42,004 nt of DNA, taken from assembly GCF_000003815.2 (NCBI RefSeq), contig NC_049997.1, forward strand, positions 15,872,765 to 15,914,768. The letters run 5' to 3'. This document shows positions 20,530-30,091 of the stretch, in pieces. Under the pieces are notes generated by a model. The model was not told where the DNA came from. It did no database searches and was given only the letters and a program-made list of their open reading frames with translations. Every line of letters starts with the position of its first letter. Position 1 is the stretch's first letter. Position numbers and translations under genes: made by a program. The stretch comes from Branchiostoma floridae. Taxonomy: Eukaryota; Chordata; Leptocardii; Amphioxiformes; Branchiostomatidae.

Positions 20530-21031
20530 AGCACAGAGTTATTAATTACATTAATTACATTAGTTAATTGCACCACTAGAAAACATGATAGAAACTCCTC
20601 GCTTAGTACAATATTTCTAAGTGGACAATTTGTGTTTTGTAGATTTTTTGTCATTATACTTGTGTTTGTCAGTTGAATAAGAATACATGCACACATGGGT
20701 ACTCAATTAGACGAAGTCTGTTATAAAGTGTTAGCCCTGGTAACTATACACTGCACAATCAACACTATAGACGTTTTCAATGAGCAGGTATACTTTTTAG
20801 ACGGTTCGATTGATCATCAGCCTCCATTGAGAACTCGGATTCCTTTGGCCTTAGGTACCGAGGTTTTTTCTATGCCAACAATAAAAAGCGTGCGTTGTCA
20901 TCTTCTCTGAGGTACATAATTTGTGGTCTGATATATGATTATCTTTATTGAGGACCGGAATCATTGTAAGCCTAAGGTGTTGCCTACAGTAACAGCAAAA
21001 ACCGTCCATGACGTGCGTTGACTTGTTAGAT
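20530..21031. other. No recognised feature
   Basis: AT-rich. A 71-codon open frame at 20695-20910 (plus) has no domain, flanking splice signals or repeat partner, and I do not call it a gene. Confidence 0.35.
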
Positions 21032-21243
21032 TACTGTAAATGCATTCAAGTTTGCGGGGATTTAATTTCGTGGTAGCGGGAAAAGGGACTTTTCGCGGCG
21101 GTTTTAATTTCGCGTTAGCACCATGCACTGTAGTATCTTAATGCCCAGGAAAAATGTTCGCGGTGGTTTTAAATTCGCGGTGAAATGGCAGACGCGAAAA
21201 CCACGAACATAAATCCACCGCGAACATTGCTGCATTTACAGTA
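21032..21243. mobile_element. 212-bp MITE with TA target site, copy 1
   Basis: Bounded by TACTGTAAATGC and GCATTTACAGTA (TA duplication outside CTGTAAATGC TIRs). The interior is built of GTTCGCGG/TTCGCGGT words, with a second inverted pair TTCGCGGTGGTTTTAA / TTAATCCACCGCGAA-like. The copy at 28018-28229 has the same length and order. A TA target site suggests a Tc1/mariner-type helper. Confidence 0.88.
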
Positions 21244-22016
21244 TCTCGGATCACAAAAAGCGCACCGATTTCACCTTGCCTGGTGGCGAAGCTTCTCGTT
21301 CATTCTGCGTCTCGACTCCGCTTGGTGAACAAGCGTACGACAGTGACTGTCACAACAAATATACATCTATCATCTGCCGTTTACCATCCAGTGAGGGATT
21401 GACGCGCTTGCAAAGAGATGGGTTAACGTTGATGTCCAAAATTGTGAGTATACCATTATGCTATATAGTAATTATCGGTGTCTCTAATTTTTTCCCTGCC
21501 CCCCCCCCTCTTTCTCTCACATCCTCTGTCTCTCTCATTACTCATCTCTTGCCGCATCCACACCTCGATTCGGTCATCCAACAGCCCAAAAGGCACATAT
21601 ATTCTTCTCAAATGTTAAAGATAAACTTGGATGTTCTGTATACCAAAGATTACGTGAAAAAAAGGATAGATTGAATCCTTGACACCGCACCCATACCAGC
21701 AGGATGATGAAGAGTTGAACGCAAAAATTGAAATTTGGGCACCTTTCGTGACCCACTGACGTAAGTAGCCCTGGTGCTCGTTCCGAGAATTTATAATCAT
21801 AAGGAGTTTGATACCATATGAAAGGAAATCACGCTTTCTATTGATATATAACACATTAAAACTGGTGCAGAATCAACGGAAATATGATCAGCCAAAGTTC
21901 CAAACTTTTTGTGCCGAGTTTTATTTATAACATCTATGTAACATTCTGAATATTTTCTACAGTATTCATACATATGCATATTAGAAACATTTCTAGCATC
22001 AAATACATTATTTCTG
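21244..22016. other. Mostly unannotated; one weak exon-like stretch
   Basis: From about 21270 a plus-strand frame (LPGGEASRSFC .. CRLPSSEGLTRLQRDGL) stays open to a good donor, ATT|GTGAGT (GT at 21445). I find no matching acceptor or neighbouring exon. C-rich tracts follow at 21500. Evidence is too thin for a gene call. Confidence 0.2.
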
Positions 22017-22165
22017 TTAGTTTTTAAACTGTTTCAACATAGCTTCATCAATTGTTCCAACATATTCGAACATTGAAACAATATTATGTGGGTTGGGAAG
22101 AGGGCAATGCACACATCCCTTGTCCGATATCGATGTCACTGTCCTAGTTTTCGTTTTACAGACAC
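22017..22165 (-). CDS. Possible terminal exon, unknown protein
   Basis: On the minus strand the acceptor GGCCGCAG| precedes an open stretch, CKTKTRTVTS .. DKGCVHCPLPNPHNI .. EYVGTIDEAMLKQFKN, ending in TAA at 22017. An AATAAA lies at 21925-21920, about 95 nt downstream. No upstream exon was recognised and the protein is unfamiliar. Chance is a real alternative. Confidence 0.2.
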
Positions 22166-22286
22166 CTGCGGCCACAGCGCGTATGAAACTGTACCGCCCG
22201 GCGTATTGAAATGTCATCGGGCTCTCGAGTACCACAATCCATACGCTTAGCAGATCCGCGCATTGAAATAGAGATATATTTGTAAT

Positions 22287-22606
22287 CCCCTTAAAGTGGG
22301 GTCACACATGCGTATATATTTAAGTCCGTTTGAGGTGCGTATGAAGCTCTAAGTCTCTACCATGCTCCACAGGTCGCGGGAAAAATAGTACAAATTGGAC
22401 AAATATAAAAACATAACATGCCAGATGAGTTAGCTGACCGAGAAGTATGGTTAGCGACCCAGCTAACTCGCCTAACATGTTACCTGTTTACGTTTTTTCA
22501 ATTGTCCAAATCCAGTTTGACCTGTGGGGCCTGGTGGAGGCAAATACTCCCATGCGCACCTCATATGGACTTGAATATATACGTATGTGTGACCCCACCT
22601 TAAAGG
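22287..22606. mobile_element. Palindromic MITE of about 320 bp
   Basis: Terminal inverted repeats of about 65 bp start CCTTAAAGTGGGGTCACACA / TGTGTGACCCCACCTTAAAG and continue through CGTATATATT and CCTCATATGGACTT-like words. Further inward, ACATGCCAGATGAGTTAGCT faces AGCTAACTCGCCTAACATGT, so nearly the whole element folds on itself. No clear target duplication was identified, so the superfamily is open. Confidence 0.75.
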
Positions 22607-22807
22607 TCCCTGTGTACCGCCCGGCGTATGAAAGTCATCGGCTGTAAGGACCATTCGGCCCCATGGTCCATGCGGCCCCATGTTCCTCTGTCGCCCGGGT
22701 TGTCTTTCGCACCCGGTAAGATTTTTACGCGGAAGGAGTATAATTATGTTAGGAATTCGATTCTTAATACTATAAGGCTTTTTAAAAAATCACTAACATT
22801 CAAATAC

Positions 22808-22871
22808 GAAATGACTTGTACCTTGTTGCGAAACGACTTGTACCTTGTTGCGAAATGACTCGCCTTGTTGC
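22808..22871. repeat. Three 22-bp tandem repeats
   Basis: The unit GAAAYGACTTGTACCTTGTT plus GC is present from 22808, 22830 and 22852, the last copy shortened by 2 bp. Related TTGTTGCGAA and TTTGCGAACTGA words follow to 22915, about 180 bp upstream of the GPCR start. Confidence 0.85.
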
Positions 22872-23093
22872 GAACTGATATTTGCGAACTGACAGAAAAG
22901 TCATTGTTGCGAAATGAACATGTAACCTCCCATGCCCACACAGGTCTGGTAGTTTTCTTGCTAAGGCACGTCTACACCCCACCTCCTGCCTTCTCCTTGT
23001 TACCGGAAGCTCGACAGATATCCGCCTTGCGTGATGCCAAATCCCGCTGAAGTTCTTCACACAAGCTGCAGTTGACCAGAATCAGCTCCAACC

Positions 23094-24449
23094 ATGTTCA
23101 ACAACAGTACCTCTGTCATGCCATCGGTTCCCAGTGGGGAGACGCCATCAGTGGACAGGTTCGACAGATGGATCTCTTGCATGCTATGGCACCTCATAGA
23201 AAACAACACGTCCTTCGAGCAAGCGGATGCTGACTGCTTCGTGTACGAAGCCATTGAAGAATCGACAGCGGGAGCTGAAGTCATCTACGGACTGACAGGT
23301 GCTCTCATCCTCATCCCAAATGCTATTATGCTCTTGGCAATCATCGGAACACGGAAACTCCACAAAGCATTATATTTCTACTTTGCCAATCTTGCAGTGT
23401 CGGATATTCTTGCAGGCATAGGAGTTTTGTGTCGATATGCAGCTTGGGTAGGAAAGGGGGCGGGCATATCTGGAATGTATGCCTTGATGAACGTTCTGAC
23501 TTTACTCACACATAGTATGGTCATGTCTGCATTGGCCCTAGCTCTAATGTCTATTGATTCCTATATTGCTGTGTGCCATCCGATATATTTCCACACCCAT
23601 GTTCACAATGCCAAACGTAACGCGGGTATCACCATTGCCTCTTCATGGTTTGTTCTGTCTCTGTTGGACTTCTCACCTAGCATGGGTTGGAACTGTTTGG
23701 ACGTGGACGCATCACAGTGCTATTCATTTTTCTCCCAGCCTTTCTTCGTTCTGGTACTGGTCCTGATCTTTCTTTTCGGAATGATCATGGTTTTCACAAA
23801 CGTCAGTGTATACATGACGTTAAAAAAGCGCCGAAAGAACAGGCTTGGGGAAGCAGGGGGTGTCCAGCCGGTCCAGGGCAACAACCCTGCACAGAACGCG
23901 GCTGGAAATCAGCAGCCTCAAAATGCTAACGTTGCACAGAATGAAGCAGACAGAAAATTCAAGAAAAGCGTGCAGAAGGCACGGACAGTTCTGATCCATG
24001 TGATAGTGGCATTCGTTTGCCTGATCGCAGCACTTGTGCTCGCCGGATTATGTAGTTCTAAGCCAGAGCTATGCCCAGTTCCGTCTTGGCCACACTTCTT
24101 CTTGGTGTTGCTGACTTTGAGCGCCGTCATCAACCCAATCGTAACTATCTTCCGCATGCATGATCTAAAGAAAGCAATTTGGGATAAAATTTTGGCTATT
24201 TTCCGGGCGCTTGTCAAAATGATAATTGGAAACCGTGTCGATCCACAAGACGCACACCACCAACCTGCAGACGGTAATGTACCGATTGTGCAGGTAGGTG
24301 CTGCGGGTGGAAGTGAACAAAACACGGCATCAACATCACAGCCAACGGCAGGAACCAGTGAAAGTGTAGGCACCCAGGCGGCAGCAAGGCCAGGAACAGT
24401 TTCTTGCAAAAGAAAGAGTGAAAATCTTGCCATCATAGAAGTTGACTGA
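23094..24449 (+). CDS. Rhodopsin-class GPCR, lysophospholipid/cannabinoid-like, intronless
   Basis: The 451-residue receptor starts at an ATG with A at -3. An in-frame TGA at 23073-23075 excludes a longer start if unspliced. The N-terminus (1-60) has NxS/T sites at N3, N4, N37 and N38. TM1 is about 62-85 (N76), TM2 95-118 (LAVSDILAG, D104), TM3 130-155, TM4 176-198, TM5 214-240, TM6 296-320 and TM7 333-353, followed by an amphipathic helix and a tail of about 90 residues. SMGWNCL (196-202) in the second outer loop and the lack of a TM5 proline are traits of the MECA group (melanocortin, EDG, cannabinoid, adenosine). They point closest to LPA/S1P-type receptors, so a lipid ligand is a guess. 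Odd points: the DRY site is DSY (155-157), NPxxY is NPIVT (347-351), no CWxP in TM6, and a Q/N/A-rich third inner loop (about 251-285). All segments are intact, so it looks functional. Confidence 0.88.
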   Translation: MFNNSTSVMPSVPSGETPSVDRFDRWISCMLWHLIENNTSFEQADADCFVYEAIEESTAGAEVIYGLTGALILIPNAIMLLAIIGTRKLHKALYFYFANLAVSDILAGIGVLCRYAAWVGKGAGISGMYALMNVLTLLTHSMVMSALALALMSIDSYIAVCHPIYFHTHVHNAKRNAGITIASSWFVLSLLDFSPSMGWNCLDVDASQCYSFFSQPFFVLVLVLIFLFGMIMVFTNVSVYMTLKKRRKNRLGEAGGVQPVQGNNPAQNAAGNQQPQNANVAQNEADRKFKKSVQKARTVLIHVIVAFVCLIAALVLAGLCSSKPELCPVPSWPHFFLVLLTLSAVINPIVTIFRMHDLKKAIWDKILAIFRALVKMIIGNRVDPQDAHHQPADGNVPIVQVGAAGGSEQNTASTSQPTAGTSESVGTQAAARPGTVSCKRKSENLAIIEVD

Positions 24450-24650
24450 ATTGCAACAGTTTTGCGGAAATGCAGAGAGTTTTCTCTGTAGCCTTTTGTC
24501 AAAGTACTCCCACAAAATATTGTACCATTAGGTCCTCACTATAGCATTGTATGCAAGTAAAAAAGATGAAGCGAAACAAAACAAAAATGGCTAATATGTG
24601 CAATAACAGCTGATATATGCAATCTAATATTTAGCGTAATTAGCGGCCTG

Positions 24651-24656
24651 AATAAA
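24651..24656 (+). terminator. Poly(A) signal of the GPCR gene
   Basis: AATAAA lies 202 nt after the GPCR stop codon, in CCTGAATAAAATCAG. It is the first canonical hexamer on this strand after the gene. Confidence 0.55.
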
Positions 24657-24743
24657 ATCAGAAAAATTTAGGAGCACCCCCCCCCCCCATCAGCCATTTA
24701 ACTGGAAAGGTATTTTATTTGAGACGTTCATGATTTTTAGATT

Positions 24744-24850
24744 TTTTGTTTAATTTACGGTTAGCAAAATATAGCCCATTGTAACCGGATACTTTGCCGA
24801 ATGTGCCTAGCAACGGGAAGACTACCATAGCGACCGAACGTTGTGTGACG
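24744..24850 (+). repeat. Dispersed repeat family R3, copy 2
   Basis: TTTACGGTTAGC, ACCGGATACTTTGCCGAA, CTAGCAACGGGAAGAC and TACCATAGCGAC parallel 12622-12735. A TGACGTCA follows at 24847. It lies 90 bp after the GPCR poly(A) signal, with a C homopolymer between. Confidence 0.55.
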
Positions 24851-25960
24851 TCACAGCAGCGGAGGGTTGCTCATTTCTTGACAAAGACTAGAGTTGGTCA
24901 GTAAAAAAAAAAACTGGTCCAATTTTTTGTGTAGTTAATTACAGCCCAACTTTAATTCAGAAGGACTTCTATCAACACAGATGAACATTTGAATAAAAGA
25001 ACATAACATATACAAAAAGACAGGAAGAACAAAATATTGCTGATACTTTTGAACAATACAGACAAGTGCATAATTTATGTATGATACTGCTCTCTCTTAC
25101 CTTCGCGCGCCTCTCTTACACTTACCTTATCTTAGCTTGGCGCACCGCTTTCTGCATCTCTGCACGCTGATTTCCGTTACCCCTTTGCTCTGCTCTTTGA
25201 ACCTTCTCCCGTCAATGTCCGCACGCCACTTTCTTTTGTCCACGCCGCTCTCGGCACCTCTGCGAAACCCGCTCTGCGCACTGTCGTTACGGGCCATCGT
25301 ATCGTAACCTGACACTATTTTATAAATGAATTTAGTTCTAGGTCCTGTGAATGTAGAGCTGACAGTTGATGTTCTGTTGTGATTCACTACCGTGCCAATT
25401 GACTGTACTGCATTTTGGTATGTACATAGTACAGTACAAGACAAAGTCAATAGATATATACTACTGGTTGCTGAAAACAGCCCTGTACAGTGTATATACA
25501 TGTAAGAAATCGTGCAAAATTGTATTGTACTAGAGTACATCATATTGATGTTGTGCGAAGGGATGAAAAATATGATTACAGGTTATGAACGTGCATTTTC
25601 TCTTAACGCGCAGTAACTGTACACGGAACCTATTTGTGACCACTTATTGCGAACATAAATGATACCTCATATTTATCTGTTTTGAGATTGAAGAATACAT
25701 ATTGTTAAGGTGGTTAATTAGTATACATGTTAAATTGTGATATTTCTATCATATGATATTAGGTATTTATCTGTAAAAGGTAAGCTATTCAGCCAATGTC
25801 AGCAATATACTTTTACCTGATCACAATGATAAAAAATCATTAATTCAATATACACGCAGATAAAGTACATAACTGTCAAATATGTCTTGTAGTGTAATTG
25901 CATGCTGTGTGACGAAGTTTTTTTTCAGATTATGATATGATATTGTAAACTGCGTACATC
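24851..25960. other. No recognised feature
   Basis: A pyrimidine-rich stretch (25085-25310) and AT-rich sequence. Open frames are short and unconvincing. Confidence 0.35.
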
Positions 25961-26062
25961 TAAGACCATGTTGATTATGTGGATGCCCCAAAACTAATGC
26001 GAGCGTACGAGTAAGAAAAAAGGTTTGTCAACTGATCTAAGGTAGTCAGGAAGGTATAGAAG
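25961..26062 (+). repeat. Dispersed repeat family R1, shortened copy
   Basis: TAAGACCATGTTGATTATGT, GGATGCCCCAAAACTAATGC, GAGCGTACGAG and GGTAGTCAGGAAGGT follow the order of the R1 copy at 17259, with small deletions. Confidence 0.6.
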
Positions 26063-26160
26063 TTAGAAATTCCTGTATAATTGTAAACGCACATTCTCAT
26101 CCCATATTACACACCCAGGTATTATGTAGATCGGCCTTATGGAACATGATATGTACTAGT

Positions 26161-26289
26161 TAGTTTGTTTGTTTGTTTGTTTTTGCCTTTATTTCAACTC
26201 AATAAATACTCCATCGGCCATCAAGGCCGCTTTTCGTGGAGGTCGAGCTTGCATGGAGGAGGCGAGGGGTCAACTAATCATATTAACAC
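26161..26289 (-). mobile_element. Non-LTR retroelement 3' tail with (AACA)n end
   Basis: On the minus strand, GGCCGATGGAGTATTTATT, GAGTTGAAATAAAGGCAAAA, then repeated ACAA units (26182-26163) form the short simple-repeat tail of CR1/L2-like LINEs or SINEs that use them. The R2 copy lies directly upstream on the same strand and may be part of the same element. Confidence 0.55.
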
Positions 26290-26329
26290 AATACTTTGTA
26301 CCTATAGCTATTACAATCGTTGTGCAATA

Positions 26330-26653
26330 GAATTATTATCACTATCATGTCATACGTGTATATGTGGGAAATCATATCTATGGATTCATATCTACAATGT
26401 ATAGACTTTGGACATCAATAAATTGTGTAAAATTTGTGAAACACTGCGTATCCTCATTATTAGGCAGTTCTATCTGTAAAACCCTACGGCGAAATTATTT
26501 CCTTTCAATTCCGTTTCAATCGAAGGTAATTTCCATTCAACACACGGTACATCTCACATCAATACTTCCATAGCAACATAATGAGCGCTTTGTTCCTTCT
26601 CCCTATTCAGAAAAAAGTACCAGGTAATTTCAAAGTACCGTTCAGAAGTACTC
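26330..26653 (-). repeat. Dispersed repeat family R2, copy 2
   Basis: This is the reverse-orientation homologue of 4678-5030, sharing about 320 bp in the same order (AATTACCTGGTAC .. AATAGGGAGAAGGAAC .. ATAATTTCGCCGTAGGG .. CAAATTTTACACAATTTATT). It is followed on the same strand by the LINE-like tail at 26289-26161. Confidence 0.65.
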
Positions 26654-26703
26654 CATGATCCACCACACGAAGAAAATATTCGACAACAACAACACCGAAT
26701 GCG

Positions 26704-26828
26704 CACGTGTGTGTATTTGTGCGTGTGCGTTTGTCTGTGTGTGTGTGTTCATGTGTGTGTGTGTGTGTGTGTGTGAGGGTGTGCGTGCGTGTGTGGGGTG
26801 GGGGTTGTGTGTGTGTGTGTGTGTGCGC

Positions 26829-26861
<33 letters not shown>

Positions 26862-26902
26862 TGTGTGTGGTTGCATGTGTGTGTGTGTGTGTGTGTGTGT
26901 GT
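26704..26902. repeat. (TG)n microsatellite of about 200 bp
   Basis: TGTGTG runs with GCGTGTGC and GGGTGGGGG interruptions, ending TGTACACGTGTAC. Cysteine/valine-rich and histidine/threonine-rich frames across it are artefacts. Confidence 0.95.
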
Positions 26903-26944
26903 ACACGTGTACTACAGATTTAAGTCGGTAGGCGAAGCTTCAGA

Positions 26945-27234
26945 CTAGCCTGGGTGCCATTCTCCGCAGGTCGGCTTTGGGTTGCCTTACCCGGCCCAGT
27001 GCTTAGGCACTGACCTGCTTCTGTCGACCTGTCTGATCATGATTAGCTGCCCTTTGAGATTTAGCCGCAAGAGCTTTTAGCCGGCCTTTGGAGTTTACGC
27101 CGTCGTCGGGGCGCGACGAAATTAACCTAAGCCCGTAAGAACTCCCCGGCCTGTAGCAATTAACTGCACGGGCGGCCACCCCTACAACGCCGAAGAGCAA
27201 CTCGAGCTCCTCGATGGTATGGTACCCAGGCTAG
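26945..27234. mobile_element. 290-bp MITE with 7-8 bp target duplication
   Basis: Ends are CTAGCCTGGGTGCCAT and ATGGTACCCAGGCTAG (15 of 16 paired). CTTCAGA flanks both sides (left 26938-26944, right 27235-27241; an extra G gives 8 bp on one reading). The GC-rich interior has no frame of interest. A 7-8 bp duplication suits hAT-type mobilisation, but the TIR does not settle it. Confidence 0.8.
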
Positions 27235-28017
27235 CTTCAGACTTGTTTTACAAAGCGTGTCTTTAAAAAAAAGGAGCGTGCCTACTATTAACTTAAGTCT
27301 CGTCTCACAACAAAACAACGGCATCCAACTTATGGCTTGAATCTTAGAAGAATCTATTTCAATGATACGCATTAGGCTACTGAAATTATTATCCTAGCCT
27401 AGGCCAACTGGAAAAAGACGGGGAATGGGATACCCTGCGTTCCTCATTGGCTTCGTATTTAACGATATATGAACTTAATCGTTAATGGACTATTTGTTAG
27501 AATTCAAAGTTACAAAAATGTGATGATTTTCACCTCGAAGATAAGGCGACTGCCTTGTTGTTTGCTTGTTGTCATGCCACGAAGTCTTGTTTCATTTTCA
27601 TTTTGTCGTTAAAGATTCTGATGCCGAAGAAGAAATAGCAGAGTTCCCCCCTTCCCGTCAGGGTCATGCCTCCTCGTAATTTAGAGATCACAGACTCGTC
27701 CGATATGTGACGGGGGTATTACAAAACTTAAATACCAATGACGTCAGCGTAGGACAAAACGTTAAATTACTAGATCACGACATCTTAGAGACAAGCTCGG
27801 TGTTTTTGACATGTTTAATCCACAGAAGAAAGAGATTACCCCCCCCCCCTTCCCACATATTGTTATGGCACATCAAAGGTGGGATTCATCAATGACGATA
27901 AGTACCAGATAAGTATAGTTACTGTAGTTTTGGCTTTGGGGGATTTGATGTTTTAGGTGATGATGCAACCAGGTGATTATCATATGTATTTGCAAGTTAT
28001 CCCTGCCACATCAAAGC

Positions 28018-28229
28018 TACTGTAAATGTTTTTAAGTTCGCGGGGATTTAACTTCGCGGTAGCGGGAAAAATGACTTTTCGCGGTGGATTTAAGTTCGTG
28101 GTAACACCATAGACTGCAATCCAATATCATAGTAGAAAAATGTTCGCGGTGGTTTTAAATTCGCGGTGAAGTGATCACCGCGAAAACCGCGAACATTAAT
28201 CCACCGCGAACATTTCTGCATTTACAGTA
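28018..28229. mobile_element. 212-bp MITE with TA target site, copy 2
   Basis: TACTGTAAATGTTTTTAAGT at the left and TCTGCATTTACAGTA at the right. The interior is of TTCGCGGT/ACCGCGAA words in the same layout as 21032-21243, with identical overall length. No coding capacity. Confidence 0.88.
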
Positions 28230-29428
28230 TTTTCAGACGTATCTTTAGACTTCTCTAATTACCTTGGACATAATTACGCAAACATAGCGTAAATGACACA
28301 TGAGGATAGATATGAAGGTCTTACTGCACAAATGTGAGTAAATCTCAGTTAAGCCATGCTGGCGCCGTGGACCGCCCACACAATCAACCATTAACAGACT
28401 AACCAGAAATTCAACATTGGTGAATTCTTCTACATTTTTTGTGCGATACGCCTAAGGTGCTGCAATCGTTCTAGACTGGACAAAATCAAGCTAGAACCCG
28501 TGTAGAAGGTCTGTTCTTGAAGTTGGTCGCTGTTAGAGTCGGGCAAAGAAGATAAGAAATAAGCCATGGACCGGAAATCTGGAGTGAAAGCAAGTGGCGT
28601 TTTTCTGGTTGTGTCGCAGTCTGATACACAATGAAAGACAGTAAAAACCTTGCAAATAGCTGTGTACAGGACGCCAATGCACATGTGAAATACAGATTAT
28701 TGTTATCTGATCGAGCTTAATTGTAGCCTCACGACAAACCACATACAATTTTACCTCAATGATATATTCTATAATAACAAAAATTCTCTCAGTTACAGCT
28801 AAATTGTGCTATAAGGTTTGGGAGTGAAATATCCTGCGTTTGCTTAAAACTGTAGATTCCACGATGATTTTTTTCTCTAATATATTTTATACGTCGCTAA
28901 TTAACTATCATTCAGCTTTCGACACATTTATTGTATTTGAAAATTCCTTGGAACTATAATACACATATACATATAGTGTACATGTGCAACACGTTAAGAC
29001 ACGATGGGTTTATAAATATCCAATCTTATAAGATTGTTTGTTTAAAAGTTCTGCTTCAGTGCTTTCACGAGTTAACGCGTAATTCTCCTAACACCTCTAC
29101 TTTGTAAATATTTGATTTGTTCACGTTAGTTTCTGACTCTTATCTAGGGGAGTGTTATCTTTTTTCATAATCAAGGAGATGAACAATTTGACGATTTGTC
29201 TCAATTTTCATGTCTTGAACCATTTGACAACACTTGTTTCACCGAGCTACCTAATCAAAAGAATATCTTTCTAGAGGTCAATGGTATCATGGTATCTTAG
29301 AAACAAGTTCTGGTACAAAAACGTTTAACCAATAAGACAATGAGAGTACTTTGTTATGTAATATCAACATGATGTTGTGAATTGTTCTTGTCTAGTCATT
29401 AGAATTTCTCTTAGCAAATGTATATAAT
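28230..29428. other. No gene recognised outside the duplicated segment
   Basis: AT-rich sequence. Apart from segment B (28473-28634, described with the A-B duplication) I see no coding, RNA or mobile feature. Confidence 0.35.
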
Positions 29429-29865
29429 CATGACGTCAACGTAGGTCAAGGGTAAAATAAGAAGGTCATGGTACCTTAGCAACAAGCTTGGGGCTATTGA
29501 AGTCTTTGATCCACAAAAGAAAGAGGTTGTCTGCCTGTGAAATAATAACGTAAGCCTTAAGGTGTAGTTGTTGTTCCGGCTGCGCATACCCAAGCTAGAA
29601 TCCGTGCAGTCGGTCGCTACTTGAAGTTTGTCGCTGGTACACTGATTTGAAAGAAGCCATGGACCAGAAACCTGAAGTCAAAGTAAGTAGAATTTGTCGA
29701 TCTGTACCAACAGGCCGTTGTCCTAAAGTGGGCCGTATAAAAAGGTTGGTAGTATCACTACTTTTACAGACTGTAGGGGGTAGTGGCTTGTTATCCACTG
29801 TGTCTAGTGCACAATATGGTGTTGCGGGGTGGGAACCAACCTTCTCCTTAAACCACATTTTATGA

Positions 29866-30016
29866 AATATATTCTCAATCAGAGTCTGGTGTCCATTTTG
29901 CACCTGGATTAAGTAAGAAAAGTCGTGTGAAGTACCTTTTAGAAGGACACAAGATCGGTGGCAAGACGGAATTGGAACCCCGGACCTCTTGAATCTAGAG
30001 ACCCTACTGCGTCACG
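29866..30016 (-). mobile_element. tRNA-derived SINE, copy 2
   Basis: On the minus strand the A box TGACGCAGTAGG (30014-30003) and B box GGGTTCCAATTCC (29980-29968) are followed by TTGTGTCCTTCTAAAAGG, ACTTCACACGACTTTTC, TTACTTAATCCAGGTGC and AAAATGGACACCAGACTC. This is the same body as the SINE at 15041-15232 and is more diverged at its 3' end. Confidence 0.75.
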
Positions 30017-30091
30017 GTTTGACGCCCACGATGCCCGTTCGTCTTTGCTTTGGTGGTGTTGAATCTTAGCCTGATATACATTCTGTAAAGT

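Larger units (their letters stand above)
27734..29740 (+). repeat. Diverged tandem duplication of an A-B segment
   Basis: Segment A (ATGACGTCARCGTAGG, AGAAACAAGCTCGG, TTTRATCCACARAAGAAAGA) occurs at 27734-27840 and 29429-29530. Segment B (AAGCTAGAAYCCGTG, TTGAAGTT, GTCGCTG, AAGCCATGGACC, AAAGCAAGT) occurs at 28473-28634 and 29582-29720. Both lie in the same order and strand, about 1.7 kb (A) and 1.1 kb (B) apart. The longer first interval includes the 212-bp MITE, inserted after duplication. On the minus strand B starts with an acceptor-like TTTGACTTCAG, so it may descend from an exon, but no protein is recognised. Confidence 0.45.

Noticed and set aside
20695-20910. 71-codon plus-strand frame
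   Set aside because: No motif, no splice partners and no repeat homologue.
21276-21674. Plus-strand frame with a GTGAGT donor near 21445
   Set aside because: No convincing acceptor or adjoining exon; continues into C-rich low-complexity sequence. Recorded only as a weak note.
23918-24502. 194-codon minus-strand frame inside the GPCR gene
   Set aside because: Antisense shadow of the receptor's coding sequence; no independent motif.
26607-26948. Cys/Val-rich and His/Thr-rich frames
   Set aside because: Produced by the (TG)n microsatellite on either strand.
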